A DNA stretch of 12,625 nt, taken from NCBI GenBank assembly GCA_027729865.1, contig JAQCBM010000025.1:1-12625 (forward strand), given 5' to 3'. This document shows positions 5,081 to 12,625 of this stretch, piece by piece. This DNA is from Actinomycetota bacterium (GTDB taxonomy: Bacteria; Actinomycetota; Actinomycetes; S36-B12). Position 1 is the stretch's first letter, and each line of letters starts with the position of its first letter. The notes under the pieces are model-generated. The model did no database searches, was not told the origin of the DNA, and saw nothing but the letters and a program-made list of their open reading frames with translations. The position numbers and the translations under genes were made by a program.

Positions 5081-7387
5081 TTACGCGTCGTTCAGAGTGG
5101 CCCAGATCGTCGCCGGGGCGACTGGGATGGAGTGAATGATCTCAGCGCTCCCAAGAGCGTCAGAGATCGCGCCGGCAATGGCAGCGCCAGCTCCCGTCGT
5201 ACCGCCCTCACCCGCTCCTTTCACACCAAGCGGATTCAGCGGCGATGGTGCATCCTCTGAGAGCAGCACCTCCACCTCGGGCATCTCCATCAGCGTTGGC
5301 ATCAGATAGTCGATGAAGCTGGTGGCCTGTGGCTGCGCCAAATCGTCGTAGACGAACTGCTCGTAAAGGGCGCCCCCAAGTCCTTGAGCCAGCCCCCCGA
5401 CAATTTGCCCTTCGATCAGCGTTGGGTTGATGGCTCTACCTACGTCGTATGCGATGACGTATCGCTCGAAGGCGACGTGGCCGGTTTCGGGATCGAGGTG
5501 GACCACAGCGAAGTGCAGACCGTACGGGTAGGTCATGTGATCGGTGTGGAACCATGACTCAGCCGACAACGAAGGAGTGGTGCCGTGACGGCGAGCGCCG
5601 GATGGGTCGAGATCAGCGGCGACTTGGCCCAGCGTGAGGGAACGAGCGGGCGTTCCTCTCACCGAGATCCGCCCGTCAACCAGCTCCAAGTCCTCCGGGG
5701 AGGCTTCCAGCATCTGCGCTGCGATTTCGAGCGCCTTCTCACGAATCTCCGTGGCGGCGAGATGCGTTGCTGAGCCGGTCATGACCGTCACTCGACTGGC
5801 GAACGCGCCGAAGCCGTACGGGAGCTCATCGGTCTGACCGTGCGACACTCGTATGGAGGCATAGTCGATTCCGAGCACCTCCGAGGCGATCTGAGCGATC
5901 GTGGTCTCGACGCCCTGACCGACCGACGCCGCTCCGGTCACGATCCGCAATGCGCCGTCGGGGTCGACCGAGGCTCGGACGCCCTCGTACGGGCCGAGGC
6001 CGCTCTTTTCGACGAAGAAGCCGAAGCCGAAGCCGACATGCTCGCCGTCGGCGCGTCGCTGCGCGACGTCGGCACGGAGCGTCGGATAGTCCACATGATC
6101 CAGCACTCGATCCAGCATCCGGACGTATTGGCCCGAGTCGTACTCGATCTTCGAGCCGAGCACCGACATCGGACGCAAGTACGGCATTTCCTCATGCCCA
6201 ATGAGGTTGCGACGTCGAACCTCGGCTGGGTCGAGATCGAGTCGTTCGGCGATCACGTCGACGAGGCGTTCACGAACGAACGACCCCTCGTAGCGGCCGG
6301 GGGCGCGGTAGGTGCCGGCCGGGGTCTTGTTGGTCAGTCGGATGTGACCGCGCACCCGGTACGCCGGCACCCGGTACGGGCCGGGGAGCAGCGTTGCGGT
6401 CAACGTTGGCACGGTCGCGCCGTGCGTGCGCACATACGCTCCCTGGTCCTGCCAGAACTCGTCGTCGATCGCATGGATGACACCGTCGAGACCCACAGCC
6501 GCCTTGATGACGTGGACTTGGTCCCGTGAGTGATTGGCGGCGATGAGATGTTCTTGCCGGTCCTCGATCCACTTCACTGGTCGACCTAGCCTGAGCGCGG
6601 CCCAGGCCACCACGACATCCTCCGGATACAGTTCGCCACGGATGCCGAAGCCTCCGCCGACGTGGATCTCGTGGAGTTGGACCCGATCACGGTCTAGTCC
6701 GAGCATCGATGCCAGGGCGTTGCGGTTGTAGTGCGGGACCTTGGCTGCCCCGCCGACATGGAGCGTGCCGGTCATGGGGTCGGTCCACGCCAGCGTTCCA
6801 CGTGTTTCCATCGGCACCCCACTGTGCCGACCGACGCTCAGCTCGAGTTCGACCACACATTCCGCAGTCGAGAACGCTTCATCGACCTCTCCGTATGCCT
6901 CGTTGATCAGCATGACCTCGGTGTCGTGGCCCAGGTCATCCCAGGCCGAGGGTTCCACTCGCGGATCAACGACCACTGTCAGTTCTTCGATGTGCACGAA
7001 GACGTCTTCGGCGGCGTCCTCGGCCTCGTATGCATCCGTTGCGATGACGACCGCAATCGGCTCACCCACATATCGCACGCGATCGCAGGCGAGCACAGAT
7101 TGCAGGTAGGGGACCATCTCGTCGAACCCCACCTGACGGGGCGCGATCTTCGGGAAACTCGGTGGAAGGTCGGCGGCGGTGAGTACCGCCACGACACCCG
7201 GGCGGGCTCGGGCCTGATCGGTCTCGATTCCGCTGATGCGTCCATGCGCGACTTGTGATCGAACGAACCGAGCGTGCAGCTGACCGGTGCGCGACTGATC
7301 GGCTGCGAAGCCACCACGACCGGTGAGAAGTGGATAGTCCTCGAGACGCTTGACCCGTTGGCCGATCACCATGGCGCCAGTCGTCAA
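5081..7387 (-). CDS. Xanthine-dehydrogenase-family molybdopterin-binding large subunit (second in operon)
   Basis: A 768-residue catalytic subunit of a molybdenum hydroxylase, which hydroxylates a heteroaromatic ring carbon or an aldehyde with oxygen from water. The N-terminal a/b hammerhead domain covers about residues 10-140 (KRLEDYPLLTGRGGF, DRVRYVGEPIAVVIA). Cofactor-binding GGGFGIRGELYPED starts at 244, the active-site loop TYRAPGRYEG is near 359-368, and the C-terminal KGAGEGG carries the expected catalytic Glu at about 727. Length is normal. The loop lacks the Cys of CoxL (AYRCSFR), so it is not a typical CO dehydrogenase. TTG at 7387 overlaps the FeS-subunit stop (TTGA); ATG at 7372 is an alternative start. 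It is the last gene of the packed set and shares the FeS and FAD genes with another complete large subunit. It resembles the partial large subunit at 11810 more than its operon partner. Confidence 0.93.
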   Translation of the reverse strand: MTTGAMVIGQRVKRLEDYPLLTGRGGFAADQSRTGQLHARFVRSQVAHGRISGIETDQARARPGVVAVLTAADLPPSFPKIAPRQVGFDEMVPYLQSVLACDRVRYVGEPIAVVIATDAYEAEDAAEDVFVHIEELTVVVDPRVEPSAWDDLGHDTEVMLINEAYGEVDEAFSTAECVVELELSVGRHSGVPMETRGTLAWTDPMTGTLHVGGAAKVPHYNRNALASMLGLDRDRVQLHEIHVGGGFGIRGELYPEDVVVAWAALRLGRPVKWIEDRQEHLIAANHSRDQVHVIKAAVGLDGVIHAIDDEFWQDQGAYVRTHGATVPTLTATLLPGPYRVPAYRVRGHIRLTNKTPAGTYRAPGRYEGSFVRERLVDVIAERLDLDPAEVRRRNLIGHEEMPYLRPMSVLGSKIEYDSGQYVRMLDRVLDHVDYPTLRADVAQRRADGEHVGFGFGFFVEKSGLGPYEGVRASVDPDGALRIVTGAASVGQGVETTIAQIASEVLGIDYASIRVSHGQTDELPYGFGAFASRVTVMTGSATHLAATEIREKALEIAAQMLEASPEDLELVDGRISVRGTPARSLTLGQVAADLDPSGARRHGTTPSLSAESWFHTDHMTYPYGLHFAVVHLDPETGHVAFERYVIAYDVGRAINPTLIEGQIVGGLAQGLGGALYEQFVYDDLAQPQATSFIDYLMPTLMEMPEVEVLLSEDAPSPLNPLGVKGAGEGGTTGAGAAIAGAISDALGSAEIIHSIPVAPATIWATLNDA

Positions 7388-7866
7388 GACCGAAGCTTCT
7401 CGGCGGCTGCGAGAACCGACTTCAGAATGTTTTGGTAACCGGTGCAGCGACAGAGGTTGGATGACAACGCCTCACGCAAGGTCTCCTCGTCGGCGTTGGG
7501 GTCCTTTTCGAGTACACCAGCGGCGAGCATGAGAAACCCTGGAGTGCAGAAGCCGCACTGCAGACCATGGTGATCCCAGAAGCTCTGCTGGAGCGGATGG
7601 AGCGTGCCGTCGGCCGACTCGAGACCTTCGATGGTTCTGATTTCGGACCCTTCGGCTTGAACCGCGAACATGAGACAGGATCGGACCGGGTCGCCGTCGA
7701 TCAGAACGGTGCAAGCCCCACAAACCCCCTGTTCGCAGCCGAGGTGTGTTCCCGTGAGACCACAGTCCTCACGAAGCGTGTCGGCGAGCGTCTTGCGCGC
7801 CTCGACGAAGACGCGAACCGGGTCACCGTTGACCTCTAGCGTCACTGGGCGCTCTTGCGAACTCAT
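7384..7866 (-). CDS. 2Fe-2S small subunit of a molybdenum hydroxylase
   Basis: This 160-residue electron-transfer subunit carries two 2Fe-2S clusters and passes electrons from the molybdenum site to FAD. The N-terminal plant-ferredoxin-like domain has Cys44, 49, 52 and 64 (GCEQGVCGACTVLIDG ... SCL). The C-terminal helical domain has Cys104 and 107 (CGFC) and Cys139 and 141 (CRC), all eight expected ligands. ATG at 7866 overlaps the stop of the upstream large-subunit gene as ATGA, and AAAGGAA (7876-7882) lies about 10 bases before it; the in-frame start at 7956 would add 30 unrelated residues inside the upstream gene. Its own stop overlaps the next large-subunit start. It sits between two molybdopterin-subunit genes and is the only FeS subunit visible, so it may serve both. 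Confidence 0.95.
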   Translation of the reverse strand: MSSQERPVTLEVNGDPVRVFVEARKTLADTLREDCGLTGTHLGCEQGVCGACTVLIDGDPVRSCLMFAVQAEGSEIRTIEGLESADGTLHPLQQSFWDHHGLQCGFCTPGFLMLAAGVLEKDPNADEETLREALSSNLCRCTGYQNILKSVLAAAEKLRS

Positions 7867-10181
7867 CGGGTGTTGTTCCTTTCGGGATGTCGCCCACGAA
7901 TGAGCGACCGGATCCTGCTGGGTGTGGCCGGCATCTGGTTCACATCGACCCCCCATGGCGACAAGGCGTCGGATATGGCGTTCAGTACGGCGGCTGGCGC
8001 ACCGATGGTGCCGCCTTCGCCGACACCTTTCGCGCCGGTGAGTGTGGCGTCAGAGATTGTGACCAGGTGGTGAATCTCGACGTGGGGGAGTTCGGCGATC
8101 GTGGGGGGCAGATAGTCGAGCAAGCTGGCGGTCACCAGGTTGCCATCGTCGTCGTACTGCAAGGACTCGTAGAGCGCGTTGGCGATGCCCTGGCAGACAC
8201 CGCCGTGGATCTGTCCGTCGACGATCATCGGATTGACGAGTAGACCGGCGTCCTCGACCACGACGAACCGCTCGATCGTGACTGCTCCCGTGTCGGGATC
8301 GACTTCGACGACTGCCACGTGGCAGGCATTCGAAAACGTTCCGGCCGGGTCATAGGTGGTTCTCACCGCAAGTCCTTGCACGCCTCCGGCGAGGTCTCGC
8401 CGGTGGGATGCCGTTCGGGCCACCTCCGAGATCAGCACCGAGACCGTGGTTCCTGCCACCGTGGCTGCTCCGTCCGCCAACACGATGTCCTCGGGGACGG
8501 CTTCAAGCATTTCGGCGGCAACTCGGGAGACCTGCTCGGCGAGCATGTCTGCCGCGAGTGACGCAGCTCCGCCGGCAATGACCATACCGCGCGAGGCGAA
8601 CGACCCCCATCCGAACGGGTCTCTGTCCGTATCGCCGTGGTTGACACGAACAGCGGCAAGCTCGATTCCGAGACGGTCGGCAACGATTTGCCCCAAGGCG
8701 GTGGCGAGTCCTTGGCCGTGCGGAGACGCTCCGATTCGCAGCTCGACATTGCCTGATGGGTCCATGGCCAACTCGACGTCTTCGTACCCGAGAGTGACGT
8801 CCATCATCCGAGCGGCGAACGCTGAGGTCCCGTAGCCGGTCCGCTCGGAGAACGTCGAGAATCCCACGCCGATGAAGCGTCCGCGTTCGCGGAGTTCGGC
8901 TTGTCGCTGCCGTAGAGACGGCAGATCCACCGCTTCGACAGCGCTACGCAATGCCTCGCGGTACGACGCCTCGTCATAGACGAGACCGGTCGGAGAGGTG
9001 TGTGGAAAGTCGTCGATGAGATTCCGGAGACGCAGCTCGACGGGATCGACGCCCAGCTGCCGGGCAGCGGTGTCCATCAGTCGTTCGAGTGCCAACGTGA
9101 TGACCGGCCGTGACACTCCTCGATACGGAGCGATTGGACACAGGTTGGTGAGGACGGCTCTGGCGCGAGCAGCGTATTCACGTACCGCGTATGGACCGGG
9201 CATCTCGGCCATCGCCATCAGCGGCTCGACAGCGCACGTGACCGGGTAGCACGAGTAGGCACCGACATTGCAGATGATGTCGGCGTCGAGCGCCTGCATG
9301 ATGCCGTCAGCGGAGAACGCTGCCCGCAGGGTGTATTGGTGTTCTCGGCTGTGAAAGGCACTGGTGAAGTTCTCGAGGCGATCCTCAATCCATGCCACTC
9401 GTCGCTCGAGCCGGCGGGCCAGCCACGTGACGACGGCGTCCTCGCGCGCCAGGCAATACTTCTGACCGAATCCACCGCCAACGTCTGGCGCGATTACTTG
9501 AAGGTCGCGTTCGGGTATTCCCAGGACGTCGCAGATCGCAGTTCGAACGACGTGGGCCGCCTGGGTCGACGTCGTCAGGCGGACACGGCCGGTCCGGGGG
9601 TCGAACTCGGCGAGCCCTCCTCGTGTCTCGAGTGGAAACGCGCTCTGGCGATCCGAGCCCACCTGCACCTCGACGACATGGGCAGCGGATGTGAACGCCT
9701 CCGCAACGCCCGGTGTGGCAACACGGGCATCGACGGCGATGTTGGTGCCGAGATCGGTCTCGTGGACCTTGGGTGCACCATCGGCCATGGCGCTGACGAC
9801 ATCGACGACACAATCCTCGACGTCGATGTCGACGTAGACCTGTTCTGCCAGATCCTCAGCCTCGTAGGCAGTCCTCGCCACGACCGCAGCCAGCGGTTCG
9901 CCGGCGAAACGCACTCGGTCACGAGCCAACAAGGGTTGGGCAACGGGCGCGTAGTCACCACGATGCAGCATTGGCCGAATGTCTCCAAGACCCTCGAGGT
10001 CGGCGGCGGTGAACACCAACGCACCGTCGGGAAACTCGATGGAGCGGATCACTCCTGAAGCGACCGGAGATCGGACGAATCGAACTGCCCACGCCCCGGT
10101 AGCACGGTCAGCAACGAACGAACCACGCCCACGGATCAGGGGTGGATCCTCAGTCCGCGGTACCGCACTGCCGACCAGCAT
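7863..10181 (-). CDS. Xanthine-dehydrogenase-family molybdopterin-binding large subunit (first in operon)
   Basis: A 772-residue molybdopterin-cytosine-dinucleotide-type catalytic subunit, by family. The hammerhead domain is visible as PPLIRGRGSFVAD (13-25) and DRVRFAGEPLAAVVA (88-102). GGGFGQK is at 235-241, with Lys where the partner subunit has Arg. The active-site loop APYRGVSRPV starts near 351, and KGVGEGGTIGAP contains the catalytic Glu at about 722. The loop has no CoxL-type Cys. The loop and the hydrophobic-pocket residues differ markedly from the other large subunit, suggesting a different substrate or position of attack. ATG at 10181 begins 2 bases after the FAD-subunit stop, with a GAGG-like site within the end of that gene. 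Its stop overlaps the FeS-subunit start, so expression of the whole set is probably translationally coupled. Family is certain, substrate unknown. Confidence 0.93.
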   Translation of the reverse strand: MLVGSAVPRTEDPPLIRGRGSFVADRATGAWAVRFVRSPVASGVIRSIEFPDGALVFTAADLEGLGDIRPMLHRGDYAPVAQPLLARDRVRFAGEPLAAVVARTAYEAEDLAEQVYVDIDVEDCVVDVVSAMADGAPKVHETDLGTNIAVDARVATPGVAEAFTSAAHVVEVQVGSDRQSAFPLETRGGLAEFDPRTGRVRLTTSTQAAHVVRTAICDVLGIPERDLQVIAPDVGGGFGQKYCLAREDAVVTWLARRLERRVAWIEDRLENFTSAFHSREHQYTLRAAFSADGIMQALDADIICNVGAYSCYPVTCAVEPLMAMAEMPGPYAVREYAARARAVLTNLCPIAPYRGVSRPVITLALERLMDTAARQLGVDPVELRLRNLIDDFPHTSPTGLVYDEASYREALRSAVEAVDLPSLRQRQAELRERGRFIGVGFSTFSERTGYGTSAFAARMMDVTLGYEDVELAMDPSGNVELRIGASPHGQGLATALGQIVADRLGIELAAVRVNHGDTDRDPFGWGSFASRGMVIAGGAASLAADMLAEQVSRVAAEMLEAVPEDIVLADGAATVAGTTVSVLISEVARTASHRRDLAGGVQGLAVRTTYDPAGTFSNACHVAVVEVDPDTGAVTIERFVVVEDAGLLVNPMIVDGQIHGGVCQGIANALYESLQYDDDGNLVTASLLDYLPPTIAELPHVEIHHLVTISDATLTGAKGVGEGGTIGAPAAVLNAISDALSPWGVDVNQMPATPSRIRSLIRGRHPERNNTR

Positions 10182-10183
10182 TC

Positions 10184-11047
10184 TCAGCCCTCACCGAGAG
10201 CGCGTGTGAGGGATCGCCGAACCATGGCGCGAACGAGGTCCACTCGATACTCCGCCGGACCGTGAACGTCACCATGAGGCGTGACGTTCTCCGCCGCAGC
10301 GGACGCTGCGTCCGCGAAAGTCTCGGCACCGGGGGCGCGACCGACCAGGACCGCCTCAGCCGCCGACGATCGCGTGGGCTGCGCAGCGACACCGCCGAGT
10401 GCGACCCGGGCGTCGGTGATCCTTCCGTCGGCGACCTCGATCGCAGTCATCGCCATGACAATTGCGAAGTCACCAGCTCGGCGGCTGAATTCCGCGAACC
10501 CGACGTGGTGATTCTCCGACAGCAGTGGAAGATGCACAGCGGTCAGGATCTCATCTGGTTCCAGGGCAGTGGTGAAGACGGTGACGAAGAACTCCTCGGC
10601 GGGGATGAGTCGCGTCCCTCGTGTCGAGGTGGCCTCCATGCGAGCATCCAGCAGCGCCGCCAACACGCACCATTCCGAGGCCGGGTCGGCATGAGCGATG
10701 CTGCCGCAGAACGTGCCGCGCGTCCGAATGGGAAGATGGCCAACATGATGACCGGCCTCGGCCAGCAAATCTCCCAGAGGGCCCGGCACCTCCCCACCCA
10801 ACTCGAGTCGACGATGGCGCACCAGCGCTCCGACCGCGACCGAGTCGGCGCCGACATCGATGACGTCGAGACCGGGCACCCGATTGATGTCTACCAACGT
10901 GGCCGGACGGGCGAGCCGAAAATTCATCATCGCCACCAGGCTCTGCCCACCGGCGATCACCTTGGCCTCATCTCCGAGTTCTGACAGAACCGAGACCGCT
11001 TGGTCAATCGATGACGCGGAGACGTAGTCGAAAGATGCTGGCTTCAC
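10184..11047 (-). CDS. FAD-binding medium subunit of a molybdenum hydroxylase
   Basis: This 287-residue subunit binds FAD and hands electrons from the FeS subunit to an acceptor. The two FAD diphosphate-binding motifs are present: AGGQSLVAMMNFRLARP (32-48) and TRGTFCGSIAHADPASEW (109-126). The C-terminal CO-dehydrogenase flavoprotein-type domain follows to the end. GTG at 11047 gives MKPASFDYV, the usual N-terminus of the family; a TTG at 11065 would add six residues and cannot be excluded. It is the first gene of the leftward operon and is transcribed from the 126-base gap shared with the CoxG-family gene. A single FAD gene for two or three large subunits is unusual, but the remainder of the rightward operon is not visible. 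Confidence 0.94.
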   Translation of the reverse strand: MKPASFDYVSASSIDQAVSVLSELGDEAKVIAGGQSLVAMMNFRLARPATLVDINRVPGLDVIDVGADSVAVGALVRHRRLELGGEVPGPLGDLLAEAGHHVGHLPIRTRGTFCGSIAHADPASEWCVLAALLDARMEATSTRGTRLIPAEEFFVTVFTTALEPDEILTAVHLPLLSENHHVGFAEFSRRAGDFAIVMAMTAIEVADGRITDARVALGGVAAQPTRSSAAEAVLVGRAPGAETFADAASAAAENVTPHGDVHGPAEYRVDLVRAMVRRSLTRALGEG

Positions 11048-11173
11048 GATGCGAAACCTAGTCAACCACCACGAAAATTCAAGCAGAATTGCACTTTCTT
11101 TGAAATTTGTTTCAACATTGGTTCATGATGTGTCACACTGCGAACTGATCAGACGTCCCAGAGAGGAGGCTCG
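11048..11173. promoter_or_regulatory. AT-rich divergent control region between the FAD-subunit and CoxG-family genes
   Basis: This gap is clearly richer in A and T than its surroundings. It holds a perfect inverted repeat TTGAAA-TTTG-TTTCAA at 11100-11115 and a second, AATTC-N5-GAATT, at 11076-11090. The TTGAAA on each strand resembles a -35 hexamer facing outward; for the plus strand CATGAT (11124-11129) follows after 18 bases, while no good -10 was found leftward. The repeats may be operators for a regulator of both operons or simply overlapping -35 elements. TTCAA/TTGAA half-sites also occur in the cyclase gap. Confidence 0.5.
11164..11169 (+). promoter_or_regulatory. Strong ribosome binding site of the CoxG-family gene
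   Basis: AGGAGG at 11164-11169 is a perfect Shine-Dalgarno core, 4 bases before the ATG at 11174, and fixes the start. It is the strongest such site seen in the window. Confidence 0.8.
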
Positions 11174-11794
11174 ATGCCACAGCTCCGACAGTCGATTTCC
11201 GTACCGCAAGGACCCGATGAGGTCTGGCAACTACTCGACGACATCCCCCAAGTTGCCCAGTGCATGCCCGGCGCCGAACTTGCGTCGTTCGACGGTCAAG
11301 AACTCGCCGGACGGCTCAAGGTCAAGCTCGGTCCTGTGAGTGCAGCGTTCGAAGGCACAGCCCAGATTTTGGACCGCGACGAAGGCGCCCGACGCACGCA
11401 GATCAAGGGCCAAGGGGTGGACCGGTCCGGCGGCAGTCGCGCCGGGGTTACAGTGAGCTACTGGGTCGAGGCCGATGGCGACAGCTCGAAGGTCGTCATC
11501 GAGGCCGACATCAGCCTTCAGGGTGCACTTGCCCAATTCGGACGGACCAGCATCATCCAGGATGTCTCCGACCGGCTCACGGCCGAGTTCGCCAAGTGTC
11601 TCGAGGCCAAGCTCGCTGCAAGTAGCGCGGACGAAGCGGCTGAAGTGAAGGCGTCGGAGGTTCCAGCGATATACCTCGCCGTCGACGGGGCGGCATCTCT
11701 CGGTCGGTCCGTGCTTCTTTCGGTGCTGCGCACGCTCGCTGGCGGACTCGAACGACTCGCCGTGCTCTTGCGACGCTGGTCAGACAGGTTCTGA
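11174..11794 (+). CDS. CoxG-family SRPBCC protein with C-terminal membrane-associating tail
   Basis: A 206-residue protein. Residues 1 to about 148 form the CoxG/SRPBCC (START-like) lipid-binding fold: VPQGPDEVWQLLDDIPQVAQ, CMPGAEL, then GRLKVKLGPVSAAFEGTAQI. A polar linker follows, then an amphipathic, hydrophobic segment from about 160 to the end (AIYLAVDGAASLGRSVLLSV and on), likely to lie on the cytoplasmic membrane. CoxG proteins accompany molybdenum CO dehydrogenases and are tied to membrane anchoring and passing electrons to quinone. Here a related job is inferred for the neighbouring hydroxylases. The start is set by AGGAGG at 11164. The gene is divergent from the FAD-subunit gene and lies 15 bases before a third large-subunit gene. 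No CoxL-type active site is present nearby, so the CO-oxidation label should not be transferred. Confidence 0.9.
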   Translation: MPQLRQSISVPQGPDEVWQLLDDIPQVAQCMPGAELASFDGQELAGRLKVKLGPVSAAFEGTAQILDRDEGARRTQIKGQGVDRSGGSRAGVTVSYWVEADGDSSKVVIEADISLQGALAQFGRTSIIQDVSDRLTAEFAKCLEAKLAASSADEAAEVKASEVPAIYLAVDGAASLGRSVLLSVLRTLAGGLERLAVLLRRWSDRF

Positions 11795-11809
11795 GCTCTG
11801 GATACCGCC

Positions 11810-12625
11810 GTGACTGACTCGATCGGCCGCTCTCTTCGTCGCCATGAAGACAACGCCTTGATCAGAGGGGCAGCCACGTTCGTTGGCGATGTGGTGCTGC
11901 CACACACTGCCCATATGGTCGTCGTGCGATCGCCGATCGCTCACGGCACACTCGTCGCAGTCGACGCCGAGGCGGCCAGGGCCTTGCCCGGAGTCATCGC
12001 GGTGTGGACGGCCGACGACATCCGCCAGGACTTGGGTTCCGTGCCGGTGATTTCGCCGAGGGTTTCCCCGGATGACCGCGTCCTGCCGTACCTGCAGCCA
12101 GTGCTCGCCGACTCGCGAGTCCGCTACGTCGGCGAACCGGTCGCGGTGGTGGTAGCCGAGAGCGCCTACGTCGCCGAGGACGCGGCTGAACTCGTCTTCG
12201 TCGAGGTTGACGAGCTCCCGGCGCAGCTCGATCTCGAAGCCGCGTCGAAGCCAGTTCTGTTCGAAGTAGGCGATGAGGTCGCCGTGCTCCGGGCCGAGTT
12301 CGGCGACGTCGACGCAGCGTTCGAACAGGCTGTCATCATTGTGGAGGGACAGTTCGACACCGGTCGACACACCGGCGTGCCGATGGAAACGCGCGGTTTG
12401 GTCGTCGAGTATGACCCGCTCTCCGATGGTCTCATCATCCACGGTTCGACGAAGGTCCCTCACTCCAACCGCAACCAACTCTCCGAGCACCTTGGGATCG
12501 CACGGTCACGAATCCGTATGCGAGAAACGGCCATCGGGGGCGGCTTCGGGGTGCGGGGCGAGTACTACCCGGAAGACTTCCTCGTAGCTTGGGCCGCGCT
12601 TCGGCTCCACAGATCCGTGAAGTGG
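11810..12625 (+). CDS. Xanthine-dehydrogenase-family molybdopterin-binding large subunit, third copy, partial (right edge)
   Basis: The frame is open from GTG 11810 to the end of the window, giving the first 272 residues of a protein expected to be about 770 long. The hammerhead domain (RRHEDNALIRGAATFVGD, DSRVRYVGEPVAVVVAESAY) leads into GRHTGVPMETRG (185-196) and AIGGGFGVRGEYYPED (241-256), then stops at VKW where the next residues would enter the molybdenum domain. The same stretch in the large subunit at 5081-7387 reads GRHSGVPMETRG and GGGFGIRGELYPED, so these two are close relatives, while the subunit at 7863 is more distant. The start lies 15 bases after the CoxG-family stop; only a weak GGA precedes it, so coupling to that gene is likely. 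No small or medium subunit for it is visible, but they may follow outside the window. Confidence 0.9.
   Translation, partial: MTDSIGRSLRRHEDNALIRGAATFVGDVVLPHTAHMVVVRSPIAHGTLVAVDAEAARALPGVIAVWTADDIRQDLGSVPVISPRVSPDDRVLPYLQPVLADSRVRYVGEPVAVVVAESAYVAEDAAELVFVEVDELPAQLDLEAASKPVLFEVGDEVAVLRAEFGDVDAAFEQAVIIVEGQFDTGRHTGVPMETRGLVVEYDPLSDGLIIHGSTKVPHSNRNQLSEHLGIARSRIRMRETAIGGGFGVRGEYYPEDFLVAWAALRLHRSVKW

Noticed and set aside
5840..6529. 229-residue plus-strand frame opposite the second large-subunit gene
   Set aside because: It is entirely antisense to a well-supported molybdopterin subunit and shows no domain of its own.
5081..12625. Annotation of the locus as carbon monoxide dehydrogenase because of CoxG and the large/medium/small set
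   Set aside because: The two complete large subunits lack the AYRCSFR cysteine loop of CoxL (they read YRAPGR and YRGVSR), and the third is cut off before that region.
1..12625. CRISPR arrays, insertion sequences, tRNA or rRNA genes
   Set aside because: No regularly spaced repeats, transposase-like frames with terminal inverted repeats, or structural RNA signatures were recognised on either strand by eye.

Overview
The window is GC-rich DNA with GTG and TTG starts, overlapping operon genes and long antisense open frames. Gene content and style fit a high-GC actinomycete (Actinomycetota). That assignment is inference; there is no rRNA or other phylogenetic marker.

Layout. Positions 1-240 (minus) hold what looks like a decayed short-chain dehydrogenase, in three reading frames with its middle missing. 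A small nitroreductase-family flavoprotein (298-813, plus) converges on an isochorismatase-like cysteine hydrolase (829-1446, minus). The hydrolase is divergent from a TauE/SafE-type membrane transporter (1546-2280, plus). Next comes a leftward run: an FAD subunit, a first molybdopterin subunit, a 2Fe-2S subunit and a second molybdopterin subunit, tightly packed over 5081-11047. After it, each with its own upstream gap, come a cyclase-family metal hydrolase (4062-4892) and an aldehyde dehydrogenase (2351-3790). Divergent from the FAD gene, a CoxG-family gene (11174-11794) is followed by a third molybdopterin subunit that runs off the right edge (11810-12625).

How the genes may work together. 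The core is a xanthine-dehydrogenase/CO-dehydrogenase-superfamily molybdenum hydroxylase locus with three large subunits but only one visible FAD and one FeS subunit. None of the visible active-site loops has the CoxL cysteine, so this is probably not CO oxidation. Cyclase-family hydrolase, isochorismatase-like hydrolase, semialdehyde-type dehydrogenase, flavoprotein and transporter are what a pathway would need to hydroxylate a (probably N-containing) ring, open it hydrolytically, remove nitrogen and oxidise the resulting aldehyde. The substrate cannot be read from the sequence.

The points most worth a second look are the two large subunits sharing one operon, a CoxG protein without CoxL, an aldehyde dehydrogenase lacking two catalytic residues (Asn and Glu) while keeping its Cys, and several clean palindromes in the gaps (3980-3998, 4974-4990, 11100-11115) that look like regulator sites. 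No tRNA, rRNA, insertion sequence or CRISPR array was seen. No gene-free stretch exceeds 300 bases; the longest are 1-297 and 3791-4061.
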